From the NCBI RefSeq assembly GCF_036250735.1, contig NZ_CP109430.1, positions 8,804,001-8,868,000 on the forward strand: a stretch of 64,000 bases of DNA. Direction: 5' to 3'. How positions within the stretch are numbered: the stretch's first letter is position 1; every line of letters begins with the position of its first letter. The notes below the pieces were generated by a model that had not been told where the DNA came from, ran no database searches, and saw only the letters and a list, made by a program, of their open reading frames with translations. This document shows positions 6,586 to 16,800 of the stretch, in pieces. The stretch comes from Streptosporangium sp. NBC_01495. Lineage in GTDB: Bacteria; Actinomycetota; Actinomycetes; Streptosporangiales; Streptosporangiaceae. The translations under genes and the position numbers were made by a program.

Positions 6586-7491
6586 ATGACTATCCTCGCC
6601 ACCGAGGGACTAACCAGACGTTTCCCCCGGGTGACGGCGCTCGACCAGCTCACCGTCACCGTCGGCCCCGGCGTGACCGGCCTGGTCGGCGCCAACGGCG
6701 CGGGCAAGTCCACGCTGATCAAGATCCTCCTCGGTCTGCTCGAACCCAGCGCGGGCAGTGCCCGGGTGCTGGGAATGGACGTGACGACCCAGGGCGCGGA
6801 GATCCGCCGGACCGTGGGCTACATGCCCGAGCACGACTGCCTGCCACCCGACCTGTCCGCCACCGAGTTCACCGTGCACATGGCCCAGATGTCGGGCCTG
6901 CCGCGCACCGCGGCCCGCGAGCGCGCCGCCGACGTCCTGCGCCACGTCGGGCTGTACGAGGAGCGCTACCGGGCGATGGGCGGCTACTCCACCGGCATGA
7001 AGCAGCGCGTCAAGCTGGCCCAGGCCCTGGTGCACGACCCGCGCCTGGTCCTGCTGGACGAGCCCACCAACGGCCTCGACCCGCGGGGCCGCGACGAGAT
7101 GCTCGCGCTGATCCGCAGGATCGGCTCCGAGTTCGGCATCAGCGTGCTGGTCACCTCCCACCTGCTGGGCGAGCTGGAGCGGGTCTGCGACCACGTCATC
7201 GTGATCGACGGCGGCAAGCTGCTGCGCTCCTCGTCCATCGGGGAGTTCACCCAGATCACCCAGACCGTGACCGTCGAGGTCGAGGAGGGCCAGGACGCGC
7301 TGGCCGCCCGCCTGACCGAGCTGGGCGAGACCGTCACCCCGCACGGCAGGATGCTGCTCGTCCACGTCCGCGCGCCGGAGACCTTCGACGCGCTCCGCGA
7401 CGCCGTCTGCGAGCTCGACCTCTGCCTCGTCCGCGTGGAGCAGGGCCGCCAGCGCATCGAGGACGTCTTCAGGGAGCCCGTCAATGTCTGA
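6586..7491 (+). CDS. ABC-2 type exporter ATP-binding protein (first of two)
   Basis: A 301-residue ATPase with Walker A GANGAGKST (residues 35-43), a degenerate signature YSTGMKQR (134-141) typical of drug/Na-export ABC-2 systems, Walker B LVLLDEP (154-160) and an H-loop in LVTSHLL. The C-terminal ~80 residues form the regulatory extension common in this subfamily. It overlaps the next gene, a permease, by 8 bp, so the two are translationally coupled. The four genes 6586-9992 appear to form one operon encoding two ATPase/permease pairs. The substrate is unknown. Confidence 0.92.
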   Translation: MTILATEGLTRRFPRVTALDQLTVTVGPGVTGLVGANGAGKSTLIKILLGLLEPSAGSARVLGMDVTTQGAEIRRTVGYMPEHDCLPPDLSATEFTVHMAQMSGLPRTAARERAADVLRHVGLYEERYRAMGGYSTGMKQRVKLAQALVHDPRLVLLDEPTNGLDPRGRDEMLALIRRIGSEFGISVLVTSHLLGELERVCDHVIVIDGGKLLRSSSIGEFTQITQTVTVEVEEGQDALAARLTELGETVTPHGRMLLVHVRAPETFDALRDAVCELDLCLVRVEQGRQRIEDVFREPVNV

Positions 7492-8362
7492 GCCCACGGG
7501 TGTCATCCACGACATCGGATACCGCCACTACGAGGGGGCCCGGCTCGGCCGCGGCCACGCCACCGCCGCGCTCACCCTGCACAGCCTGCGCGGGATCTTC
7601 GGACTCGGCCGCACCGCCCGCTCGAAGATCATCCCATTCGCGCTCCTGGCCGTCATGCTCCTGCCCGCGGTCGTCTCCATCGCGATCATGGCGCTGGCCA
7701 AGCAGGAGGGGATGCGCTACACCGAGTACGCCGTCATCATGCAGGCCGTGCTCGCGATCTTCCTGGCCTCGCAGTCGCCGTACGCCGTCGCGCCCGACCT
7801 GCGCTTCCGGGTGCTGCCGCTCTACCTGTCGCGCCCGGTGACGATCTGGGACTACATCGGGGCGAAGCTCGCGGCGATGACGACCGCCATGTTCCTGCTG
7901 CTGGCGGCCCCGCTCACCGTGCTCTACATCGGTGAGGTGGTCATCGACCTGCCGGGCGACACGCACACCGCCGAATACCTCACCGCCATGGCCGGAGCGG
8001 CCGGATACGCGCTGCTGCTGGCCTGCCTGGGCGTGGCCATCGCCTCGTTCACCCCCAGGCGCGGCCTGGGCGTGGCCTCCGTCATCGCCTTCTACCTGCT
8101 CGCCTCCGCCGTGTCGACCGTGCTGTTCGCGACGCTGGAGTCGATGGGCGACGACACCGCCGCCTCCTGGGCGTGGCTGATCAACCCCTTCTTCCTGGTG
8201 GACGCCGCCGTACACGTCGGGCTCTTCGGGGCGACACCCACCGCGGGCGTCGTCTACCCCCCGGACGGCGGAACCCTGGTCGCGGGAGCGATCATGATCG
8301 TGCTGATCGCCCTGTCCCTCACGGCCCTGATCGCGCGCTACCGTAAGGCGGCCTCCCGATGA
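7484..8362 (+). CDS. ABC-2 type exporter permease (first of two)
   Basis: A 292-residue membrane protein with about six hydrophobic segments, for example IIPFALLAVMLLPAVVSIAI and AEYLTAMAGAAGYALLLACL, and the motif LYLSRPVTIWDYIGAKL, which resembles the coupling region of ABC-2 permeases. It overlaps the upstream ATPase by 8 bp and the downstream ATPase by 4 bp (ATGA type), which indicates coupled translation. It is the presumed partner of the first ATPase. Confidence 0.88.
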   Translation: MSEPTGVIHDIGYRHYEGARLGRGHATAALTLHSLRGIFGLGRTARSKIIPFALLAVMLLPAVVSIAIMALAKQEGMRYTEYAVIMQAVLAIFLASQSPYAVAPDLRFRVLPLYLSRPVTIWDYIGAKLAAMTTAMFLLLAAPLTVLYIGEVVIDLPGDTHTAEYLTAMAGAAGYALLLACLGVAIASFTPRRGLGVASVIAFYLLASAVSTVLFATLESMGDDTAASWAWLINPFFLVDAAVHVGLFGATPTAGVVYPPDGGTLVAGAIMIVLIALSLTALIARYRKAASR

Positions 8363-9273
8363 AGATCGAACTGGCCCAGGTGTCCCGCTGGTACGGCAAC
8401 GTGGTCGCCGTCAACGACATCACCATGACCGTCGGCCCCGGCGTCACCGGGCTGCTCGGCCCGAACGGCGCGGGCAAGTCCACGCTGCTGCACATGATGG
8501 CCGGGTTCCTGGCCCCCTCGGGCGGCACCGTCACCCTCGACGGCGACCGTATCTGGCGCAACCACCAGATCTACCGCTCCATCGGCCTGGTCCCCGAGCG
8601 CGAGGCCGTCTACGGCTTCCTCACCGGCTGGCAGTTCGTGCTGTCCAGCGCCAGGCTGCACCGCCTCCCCAACCCGGACGACGCCGCGCGCAAGGCACTC
8701 GCCCTGGTGGAGATGGAGAGCGCCAAGGACCGCAGGATCGAGACGTACTCCAAGGGCATGCGACAGCGGGTCAAGGTGGCCGCGGCCCTCGTCCACGACC
8801 CGCAGGTCCTGCTGCTCGACGAGCCGTTCAACGGCATGGACCCGCGCCAGCGCCTGCACCTGATGGACCTGGTCCGCACCATGGGCACCGCGGGCAAGAC
8901 CATCCTGTTCAGCTCGCACATCCTGGAGGAGGTGGAGCGGGTCGCCCAGCACATCGAGGTGCTGGTCGCCGGGCGCCACGCCGCCTCCGGGGACTTCCGC
9001 GAGATCCGCCGCCGGATGACCGACCGCCCGCACCTGTTCAAGGTCCGCTCCAGCGACGACCGCCGCCTGGCGTCCGCGCTGATCGCCGACGCCTCCTCGG
9101 GCTCGGTCTCGCTGACCGAGGCGGGCCTGGAGGTGCACGCCGTCGACTTCCGGCGCTTCACCCGGCTGCTGCCCAGGGTCGCCAAGGACGCGGACATCCG
9201 GATCCTGCAGGTCTCCCCCGCCGACGAAGACCTGGAGAGCGTCTTCTCCTACCTGATCAACAGGAGCAGCTGA
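8359..9273 (+). CDS. ABC-2 type exporter ATP-binding protein (second of two)
   Basis: A 304-residue ATPase paralogous to the first: Walker A GPNGAGKST (residues 34-42), signature YSKGMRQR, Walker B VLLLDEPFNG and H-loop LFSSHIL. The start overlaps the preceding permease by 4 bp, and the stop is 2 bp before the next permease gene. Two non-identical ATPases in one operon suggest either a heterodimeric exporter or two exporters for related substrates. Confidence 0.92.
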   Translation: MKIELAQVSRWYGNVVAVNDITMTVGPGVTGLLGPNGAGKSTLLHMMAGFLAPSGGTVTLDGDRIWRNHQIYRSIGLVPEREAVYGFLTGWQFVLSSARLHRLPNPDDAARKALALVEMESAKDRRIETYSKGMRQRVKVAAALVHDPQVLLLDEPFNGMDPRQRLHLMDLVRTMGTAGKTILFSSHILEEVERVAQHIEVLVAGRHAASGDFREIRRRMTDRPHLFKVRSSDDRRLASALIADASSGSVSLTEAGLEVHAVDFRRFTRLLPRVAKDADIRILQVSPADEDLESVFSYLINRSS

Positions 9274-9275
9274 CC

Positions 9276-9992
9276 ATGAACGGTGTCATCGCCGGAATCT
9301 CCTACCGGGCGCTCCTCGGCCGCCGCCGGATCTGGCTGCTGGTCATGCTGCCCCTGGTGCTGGTCGCCATGGCCGTGCTGCTGAGGTTCATCGGCGCCGC
9401 CGACGAGCGGAGCGCCGTCGCGCTCATGCAGACCTTCGCCATCGGCACCATGCTGCCGCTGCTCGGCCTGATCGCGGGGACCGGGGTGATCGCCCCCGAG
9501 ATCGACGACGGCACGATCATCCACCTGCTGTCCAAGCCGATCTCCCGCCCGGTGATCGCCCAGACCAAGTTCGTGGTCGCCGCCTCGATGCTCGCGCTGT
9601 TCGCCGCCGTGCCGACCTTCGTCGCGGCCTACATCCTGGTCAACCTCGAATCCGGCATCGCGTACGGCTTCGCGCTCGGTTCCCTCATCGGCGGGATCGC
9701 GTACGCGGCGGTGTTCATGCTGCTGGGCGTGCTGACCCGGCACGCGGTCACGATCGGCATCGTCTACGCGCTCGTCTGGGAGGGCGTGGTCGGCAACTTC
9801 GTCCCCGGCGCCCGCCGGTTCTCCATCCAGCAGTGGGCCCAGACGATCGCCGACCAGCTGTCGTCCTCGGCGTTCTTCTCCACCGAGATCACCCTCGGCT
9901 TCGCCGTCCCCGCCCTGGCCGTCGTCACCGTCGGCGCGGTCATCTGGGCGGGCAGGCGCCTGCGGAGCTTCTCCCTCACCGGCGACGAGTAG
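9276..9992 (+). CDS. ABC-2 type exporter permease (second of two)
   Basis: A 238-residue membrane protein with about six hydrophobic segments (IWLLVMLPLVLVAMAVLL near the start, then AIGTMLPLLGLIAGTGVIAP). The segment IIHLLSKPISRPVIAQTKFV matches the equivalent of the coupling helix in the first permease. It is the last gene of the operon; the convergent DUF11 gene begins 32 bp further on. Confidence 0.86.
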   Translation: MNGVIAGISYRALLGRRRIWLLVMLPLVLVAMAVLLRFIGAADERSAVALMQTFAIGTMLPLLGLIAGTGVIAPEIDDGTIIHLLSKPISRPVIAQTKFVVAASMLALFAAVPTFVAAYILVNLESGIAYGFALGSLIGGIAYAAVFMLLGVLTRHAVTIGIVYALVWEGVVGNFVPGARRFSIQQWAQTIADQLSSSAFFSTEITLGFAVPALAVVTVGAVIWAGRRLRSFSLTGDE

Positions 9993-10024
9993 CCCCGCCG
10001 CCCCGGCGAACCCGCGAAGGCGGG

Positions 10025-10717
10025 TCAGGGCGAGCGGGTCAGGCGGGCGTGGTGGCCGGCGCGGCGTCTGGCGCGGCGAGCGGCCAGCACCCCTGTCAGC
10101 ACCAGGACCAGCAGCCCGCCACCCACGTACCACAGGCGGTTGACGGGGGGCGTGGCCGCACGGGCGGCCTCGGCCTCGGCCGCCGCGCCGGCGGGCAACC
10201 GGTCGGAATGGGTGGCGCAGACGATGGGCCTGCCGTCCCTCATCGCGCTCGCGCAGGCGACGGTGGCCAGGCGCAGCAGGTGGGCCGGGGTGTCCTGCAC
10301 CTCGGCCGTGGTGTGGACGGTGGCGTTCCTCCCCGCCTTCAGGTCGACGGCCCAGGTGACCCGCCCCGGCCGCGCCTTCCCCCCGTGGTCCGCCGAGACG
10401 AACCGCAGACCGTCCGGCAGGCTCTGGCTGAGGTGCAGCCCGCGGGCGTCGGTCGTGCCGATGTTGCGGAGGGTGACGGTGTAGGTGAGCCTGTCCCCCT
10501 TCTCCGCGCTGGTGCGGCCGTTGTCGACTCCGATGCTGAGCGTGGGAGGTCCCACCTCACCCGCGCTCACCCCGCCCTTGGGTTTCCCGCCGCCCTCGTC
10601 GCCGGGGTGCGGCGCGCTCGGGAACCCCACCGGCGAGTACGAGAACGCCGGCGGGGCGGCGAGGAAGAGGGCCAGGACCGCGCCGAGCACGCAGCCGGTG
10701 GGACGGGTTACCGCCAT
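10025..10717 (-). CDS. Membrane-anchored single DUF11-domain protein
   Basis: A 230-residue envelope protein with an N-terminal signal peptide (ending near AAPPAFSYS), one DUF11 beta-sandwich (about residues 55-150: LSIGVDNGRTSAEKGDRLTY onwards) and a C-terminal transmembrane helix (VNRLWYVGGGLLVLVLTGVL) followed by a basic tail. It lies 90 bp downstream of the giant DUF11 protein on the same strand and is probably co-transcribed. The giant neighbour lacks a membrane anchor, so this protein could tether it or serve as a minimal version of it; this is inference. Confidence 0.82.
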   Translation of the reverse strand: MAVTRPTGCVLGAVLALFLAAPPAFSYSPVGFPSAPHPGDEGGGKPKGGVSAGEVGPPTLSIGVDNGRTSAEKGDRLTYTVTLRNIGTTDARGLHLSQSLPDGLRFVSADHGGKARPGRVTWAVDLKAGRNATVHTTAEVQDTPAHLLRLATVACASAMRDGRPIVCATHSDRLPAGAAAEAEAARAATPPVNRLWYVGGGLLVLVLTGVLAARRARRRAGHHARLTRSP

Positions 10718-10807
10718 GATTTCTCCTTCACGTTGCCCATGTACCGGGTGAGTGGTGTGTGCGGTGAGAAGCCGTTCGCGCCCCCCGCCCCCACCGGGGG
10801 CGGCGCG

Positions 10808-13800
10808 TCATTTGGCCGTCGCGACATAGGTGAGCGTCGCCGAGTAGCTGCCGATCGGGATGAAGGGGATGTCGGCCTCGAAGTCGTTGACGATGGCGTC
10901 TCCGTTGGGTGCGGACGCGACGTCCTGTTCGTGGACGAGCACCGGGGTGACGGGCGAGATGTCATGGAAGACCGACGTGCCGCTCTCGCGCACGCGCAGG
11001 TTCCCGACCGGGATGGTGGCGGTGTTGCCGGGCTCGTTCGAGGTGAGCTCGGTGGAATCCGCCCGCACGGTGACGATGTAGCCGTCGAAACTGTTCGTGA
11101 TGACCGTCATGCTCACGGCCCCGTTGTTCCTGACGGTCGAGTTCGGACGGCCGGCCATGGTGAAGGCGCTGGTCAGGTTTTCGAGGGTGATGCTGGTGGG
11201 GGTCACGGCGATCAGGACGGAGCAGGCGGGGTCGGTGCCGCCGACGGGGCAGGTGCTGCCCGTCGTCGTCGAGGTGACCCGGTTGTCGAGCTCGGTGTCC
11301 CCGGTGTCCGGCTCGTCGGCGGTGACGCTGAAGGTCACGACGGCGCTGGCGTCCATGGGCAGGTCACCGGTCCAGGTCAGCGTCGGTTCCGTGTAGGTGA
11401 CGGTGCCGACGGTGGCGGCGGCGTCCCCGTTGTACGCGGCGTCGTCCAGCACCCCCGCCAGCGCGTCGGCGAACGTGGCGCCGGTGTAGGGCGTCTCGCC
11501 GGTGTTCGTGGCCGTGATCGTGTAGCGGACGGTCTCCTCCGCGACGACGCTGCCGCTGGTGTCCGCGACCTTGGTGATGGTGAGCTCGGGGACGAGGACG
11601 GTCACCGTCGTCGCGCAGCGCGGGTCGGTCCCGCCCGTGGGACAGGTCGATCCGGGCACGGAGGAGACGGCGGTGTTGGCCAGGACCCTGTTCCCCGACC
11701 CGGGGTAGGCGACGTCCACCGAGTAGGTGATCGTCACCGTGGCGCCGACCGCCAGGTCGCCGCTCCAGGTCAGGTTCGGCTCGGCGTAGGTGACGGTGCC
11801 GACGGTGGCGGTCGCGTCCCCGTTGTACGCGGCGTCGTCCAGCACCCCCGCCAGCTGGTCGACGATCGTGGCACCGAGGTAGTCGGTCTCCCCGGTGTTG
11901 ACAGCGGTGATCGTGTAGCCGGTGGTACCACCGGCGACGACGGCACCGGCACCCGCGCTCTTGGTGATCGTCAGCTGCGGTACGAGGATGCGCACGAACG
12001 CGGTGCACTCCGTCGCGGCGCCCACGACGGGGCAGCGGCTCCCCGGGGAGCTGGAGACCGCGGTGTTGCTGAGAAGCTTGTCGCCGAGATCGCCGACCTC
12101 GTGCACCGTGACCGAGTAGGTGATCGTGGCGCTCGCGCCGACCGCGAGGGCACCGGTCCAGCTCAGCACCCCGCCGGTGTAGCCCAGGACACCGGTGGTG
12201 GCCGTGGCGTCCGCGTTGTAGTCGGCCTCGTCCAGCAACGTCGCCAGCGAGTCCGCGACGCTCGCCGCGGTGTAGGAGGTCTCACCGGCGTTGGTGACGA
12301 TGATCGTGTAACCGACCGTGTCACCGGGGGTGGCGGTCGGCGCGTCGGCGGTCTTCACGATGTCCAGTTCCGGGATGAGCACGGTGACGCTCGCGGCGCA
12401 GGACGGATCGGTGCCGCCCACCGGGCAGGTGCTGCCCGGCGCCGCCGACGCGACGACGTTGGTCATGACCTTGTCCCCGGTGGTGGGGTTGTGGGCGGTC
12501 ACGGTGAAGGTGAAGGTGGCGGTCGCGCCGACCGCGAGGGCGCCGGTCCAGGTCAAGGTGGGGCTGCTGAACACGAGGGTGCCCGTGCTGGCGGTCGCGT
12601 TGTTGTTGTAGGTGGCGTCGTCCAGCACCCCGGCCAGCGCGTCGGTGACGCTGACGCTGTCATAGGCGGTCTGGCCGGTGTTGGCGATCGTGGTCGTGAA
12701 CCGTACGGTGCCGCCCGGGGTCGTGGTCACCTGGTTCGCGACGGTCGAGACGGCCAGGCCCGGTATCAGGACCGTCACCGTCGATGTGCAGAGCGGATCG
12801 GTGCCGCCCACCGGGCAGGTGCTGCCCGGCTCGCTCGACGCGGCGACCGCGGTGAGGAGCCTGTCACCGTTGTCCGGGCTGTCGACGGTCACCGAGTAGA
12901 CGACGACCTCCGAATCGCCGACCGCGAGATCGCCGGTCCAGGTCAGGGTGGAGCCCGCGAAACCGACCGTGCCCGCGGTGGCGGTCGCGTCTCCGTTGTA
13001 GGTGGCGTCGTCCAGCACCCCGGCCAGCGCCTCGGTGACGGTCGCCCCGGTGTAGGGCGTCTGCCCGGTGTTGGTGATCGTGATCGTGTAGCCGACCGTC
13101 GCGCCCGGCGTGGTGGTGGCGGTGTCGGCCACGTTGACGATGCTCAGCGCCGGGACGAGCACGGTGACGAGCGTCGTGCACGCCGGGGTGGACCCGGTTG
13201 AGGGGCAGGTGCTGCCCAGCGAGTCGGAGAAGACCCTGTTGGTGATCAGCTTGTCGCCCGGGTCGGGATCGAGCACGGTGACCGAGTAGGTGATCGTCAC
13301 GCTCGCGCCGACCGCGAGGTCCCCGGTCCAGATCACGTCGGGGCTGGTGAAGACGACCGCACCGCTCGTGGCGGCCGCGTCCCCGTTGTAGACGCTGTCG
13401 GTGAGCACCGCGTCGAGCTGGTCGGTCACCGTCGCCCCGGTGTACGGGGTCTCGCCGGTGTTGGTCGCGGTGATCGTGTAGGTGATGGTGCCGCCGGGGG
13501 TGACCGTGATCCTGTCGACGCTCTTGGAGACGTCCAGGGCGGGGGTCAGCACGGTCACGGTCGAGGCGCAGGCCGGGTCGGTGCTCCCGGTGGGGCAGTT
13601 GGTGCCCGGCGCGGCCGAGGTCACGACGGCGCTCAGGATCTTGTCGCCGGGATCCGGATTCAGCACCGTGACCGAGAAGGTGACGACGGCGGTGGCACCG
13701 ACCGGGAGAGAGCCCCGCCATTCTCCCTGGTTGTTCCCGAGGATGATGGTGAAGCCGCCGGTCGTGGCCGTCCCGTCGCCGTTGTAGGTCGCGTCGTCGA

Positions 13801-16800
13801 GGACACCGGCGAGCAGGTCGTCCACGACGACGCCGTTGTACGGCGTCTGCCCGGTGTTCGCGATCGTGATCGTGTAGTTCACCGTCCCGGCCGGTACGGC
13901 GGTGGTGACGTCCGCCGAGTTGGTGATCGTGATCCTGGAGACCAGGACCTCACTGGAGCAGCGGGGGTCGGTGCCGCCGACCGGGCAGATGGTGCCCGGG
14001 GTGGTGGAGGTGACGGCGTTGGCCAGCCTCTGGTCGCCGGTCCCCGGGTTGCCGGTCGTGACGCTGTAGGTGATGACGGCCGCCTGGCCGGGGTTGAGGG
14101 CCCCGCTCCAGGTGATGGCCTGGCCGCCGAAGGCGGCCGTTCCCCGCGTGGCGCTCACGTCGGCGTTGTAGGTGGCGTCGTCCAGCACCCCGGCCAGCGC
14201 GTCGGTGAGGTTCGCCGCCCCGAAGGGGACCTGGCCGGCGTTGGTGGCCGTGATCGTGTAGGCGACCGTCCCGCCGGGAGTGGTCGTGGCCCTGTCGGCG
14301 GTCTTCACGATCGTCAGGACCGGGGTGAGGATGACGACCCTCGTACTGCACGCCGGGTCGCCGCCGGCGGGCAGGCAGGTGCTGCCCATCTCCGTGGAGG
14401 AGACCGCGTTGGTCAGCAGCTTGCCCGCCGCGCTGGCGTCTCCGGCGGTGACCGAGTAGGTGACGGTCGCGCTCGCGCCGACCGCCAGGTCGCCGGTCCA
14501 GGTCAGCGTGGACCCGGCGAAGCCGACCGTGCCCGTCGTGGCGCTCGCGTCCGCGTTGTAGGTCGCCTCGTTCAGCACTCCGGCCAGCGAGTCGGTGACG
14601 ATGGCGCCGGTGTACGCGGAGTCCCCGCTGTTGGCGATCGTCAGCGTGTAGGCCACCGTGCCGCCCGGAACCACCGCGGTCCTGTCGGTGACCTTGGTGA
14701 TCGTCAGCCCGGGGGTGAGCACGGTGACGACGGCGGAGCAGCCGGGCGCGGTCGTCACGGGACAGCTGCCGCCCTGCGCGGTGGAGATCGCGGTGAGGGT
14801 GAGGATCTTGTCACCCAGGTCGGGGTTGTTCACCGTGACGCTGCCGGTCACCGTGACGCTGCCCCCCACCGGGATGTTCCCAGTCCAGGTCAGCCCGTCG
14901 AGCCCCAGCGACAGCGTCCCCGAGGTCGCGGTCTGGTCACCGTTGGGGACGGCGTCGTCGGCGATGTCGGGCCCCTGGAACAGGACGCTGGCCCCGTTGT
15001 AGGCCGTCTGTCCCGTGTTGGTGATGACTGTGGTGTAGCGCACCACGCCTCCCGGCAGCGCGGTTGGCGCGCCAGACGTGAGCACGATGCTCAGGGCGGC
15101 CAGGGTCACCGTCTCCCCGCAGCGGGGGTCGGTGCTCGCCGCGGCGCAGTTGCCGCCCTCCGAGCTCGACACCAGCGTGTTGGAGAGGATCCCGTTCCCG
15201 GCGTCCGGCGCGTTCGCCGTCACCGAGTAGGTGACCGTGGTCGACCCCTCGGCCGGGACGGTCCCGGTCCAGGTCAAGTCGGGCGCGGTGTAGGTGACGG
15301 TGCCGGTCCCCGCCGCGGCGTCGCCGTTGTAGGTGGCGTCGTCCAGCACGTCGGCCAGCGAGTCGGTGAACGTCGCGCCGACGTACGGCGTCAGCCCGCT
15401 GTTGCTGATGGTGACGGTGTAGGTGACCACCTCGCCCTGCGCGACCGAGGCGGTGCTCGCGGCCTTGTCGAACGTCAGGTCGGTGGCGTCGGTGAGCGTG
15501 ACGGTGGTGTTGCACCGGGAGTCGGTCCCGCCGGACGGGCAGTTGTTGCCGGGGGTGGCCGAGGTGATCGTGCTCACCAGGGTCGTGTCGCCGGTCACCG
15601 GGTTGTTGACGGTGACCGTGAAGGTGACGGTCGTGCTCGCGCCGGGTGCGAGGTTCCCTGTCCAGGTCAGGTCGGTCCCGGCGAAGGAGACCGTGCCCGT
15701 CGTGGCGGTCGCGTCCGCGTTGTAGACCGCGTTGTCCAGCACCCCGGCCAGCGCGTCGGCGAACGTCGCCCCCGTGTAGGGGAGCTGTCCGGTGTTGGTC
15801 GCGGTGATCGTGTAGGTGATCGTGTTTCCCGGCACCGCCGTGGTCGGGCTCGCGGCACTGGTGATCGTCAGCGCGGGGACGAGCACGGCCACGGTGCTGG
15901 TGCATCGCGGGTCACCGCCGGCCGGAGCGCAGTTACTGCCGACGGTGGATGAGGAGATCGTGTTCACCATCGTCTTGTCCCCCGGGTCGGGATTGCGCAC
16001 GGTGACGGAGTAGGTGATCGTGGCACTCGCCCCGATCGCGAGGTCACCGGTCCAGGTCAGGGTGGAGCCCGCGTAGCCGACCGTGCCGCTCGTCGCCGTC
16101 GCGTCCGCGTTGTAGACCGCGTTGTCCAGCACCCCGGCCAGCGCGTCGGCGAACGTCGCCCCCGTGTAGGGCGTCTGCCCCGAGTTGGCGACGGTGACCG
16201 TGTACGCGACGGTGCCTCCCTGGACCGTGGCGCCGGTGTCGGCGGCCTTGGTGATCGTCAGGCCGGGGATCAGCACGTCGAGCCGGGCCGTGCAGCGGGG
16301 GTCGGAGCCTCCGGACGGGCAGTTGTTGCCGGGAGCCGCCGAGACCAGGGTGCCGGTGACGATGTGGTCTCCGGTGGGCGGGTTTCTCAGCGTCAGGGTG
16401 CCGGTGACGGTGACGACGCCCCCGACGGGGATGCTGCCGGTCCAGGTGATTCCCGTGGCGCCGAGGGCGAGCGTGCCCGAACTGGCGACCTGGTCACCGT
16501 TGGGGATGGCGTCGTCGACGGTGCCGCCGCTGGCGCTGAAGACGCTGATCCCGGTGTAGGGAACCCGTCCGGTGTTGGTGAACGTGGCGTTGAGGGTGAT
16601 CGTCGAGCCGGGAGTCGCACCGGCCTGGGTGTAGCTCTGCTCCAGCAGGAGGCGGGCCACCGGCACCGAGACCGCGCACCGGGGGTCGGTGTTGCCCGCC
16701 GGGCAGTTGCTCCCCCTCGTGGACGAGACGACGGTGTTGGAGAGCAGGGCGTCCCCCGGGTCGGGGTCGCGCACGGTGACCGTGTAGGTGATCGTCGCGC

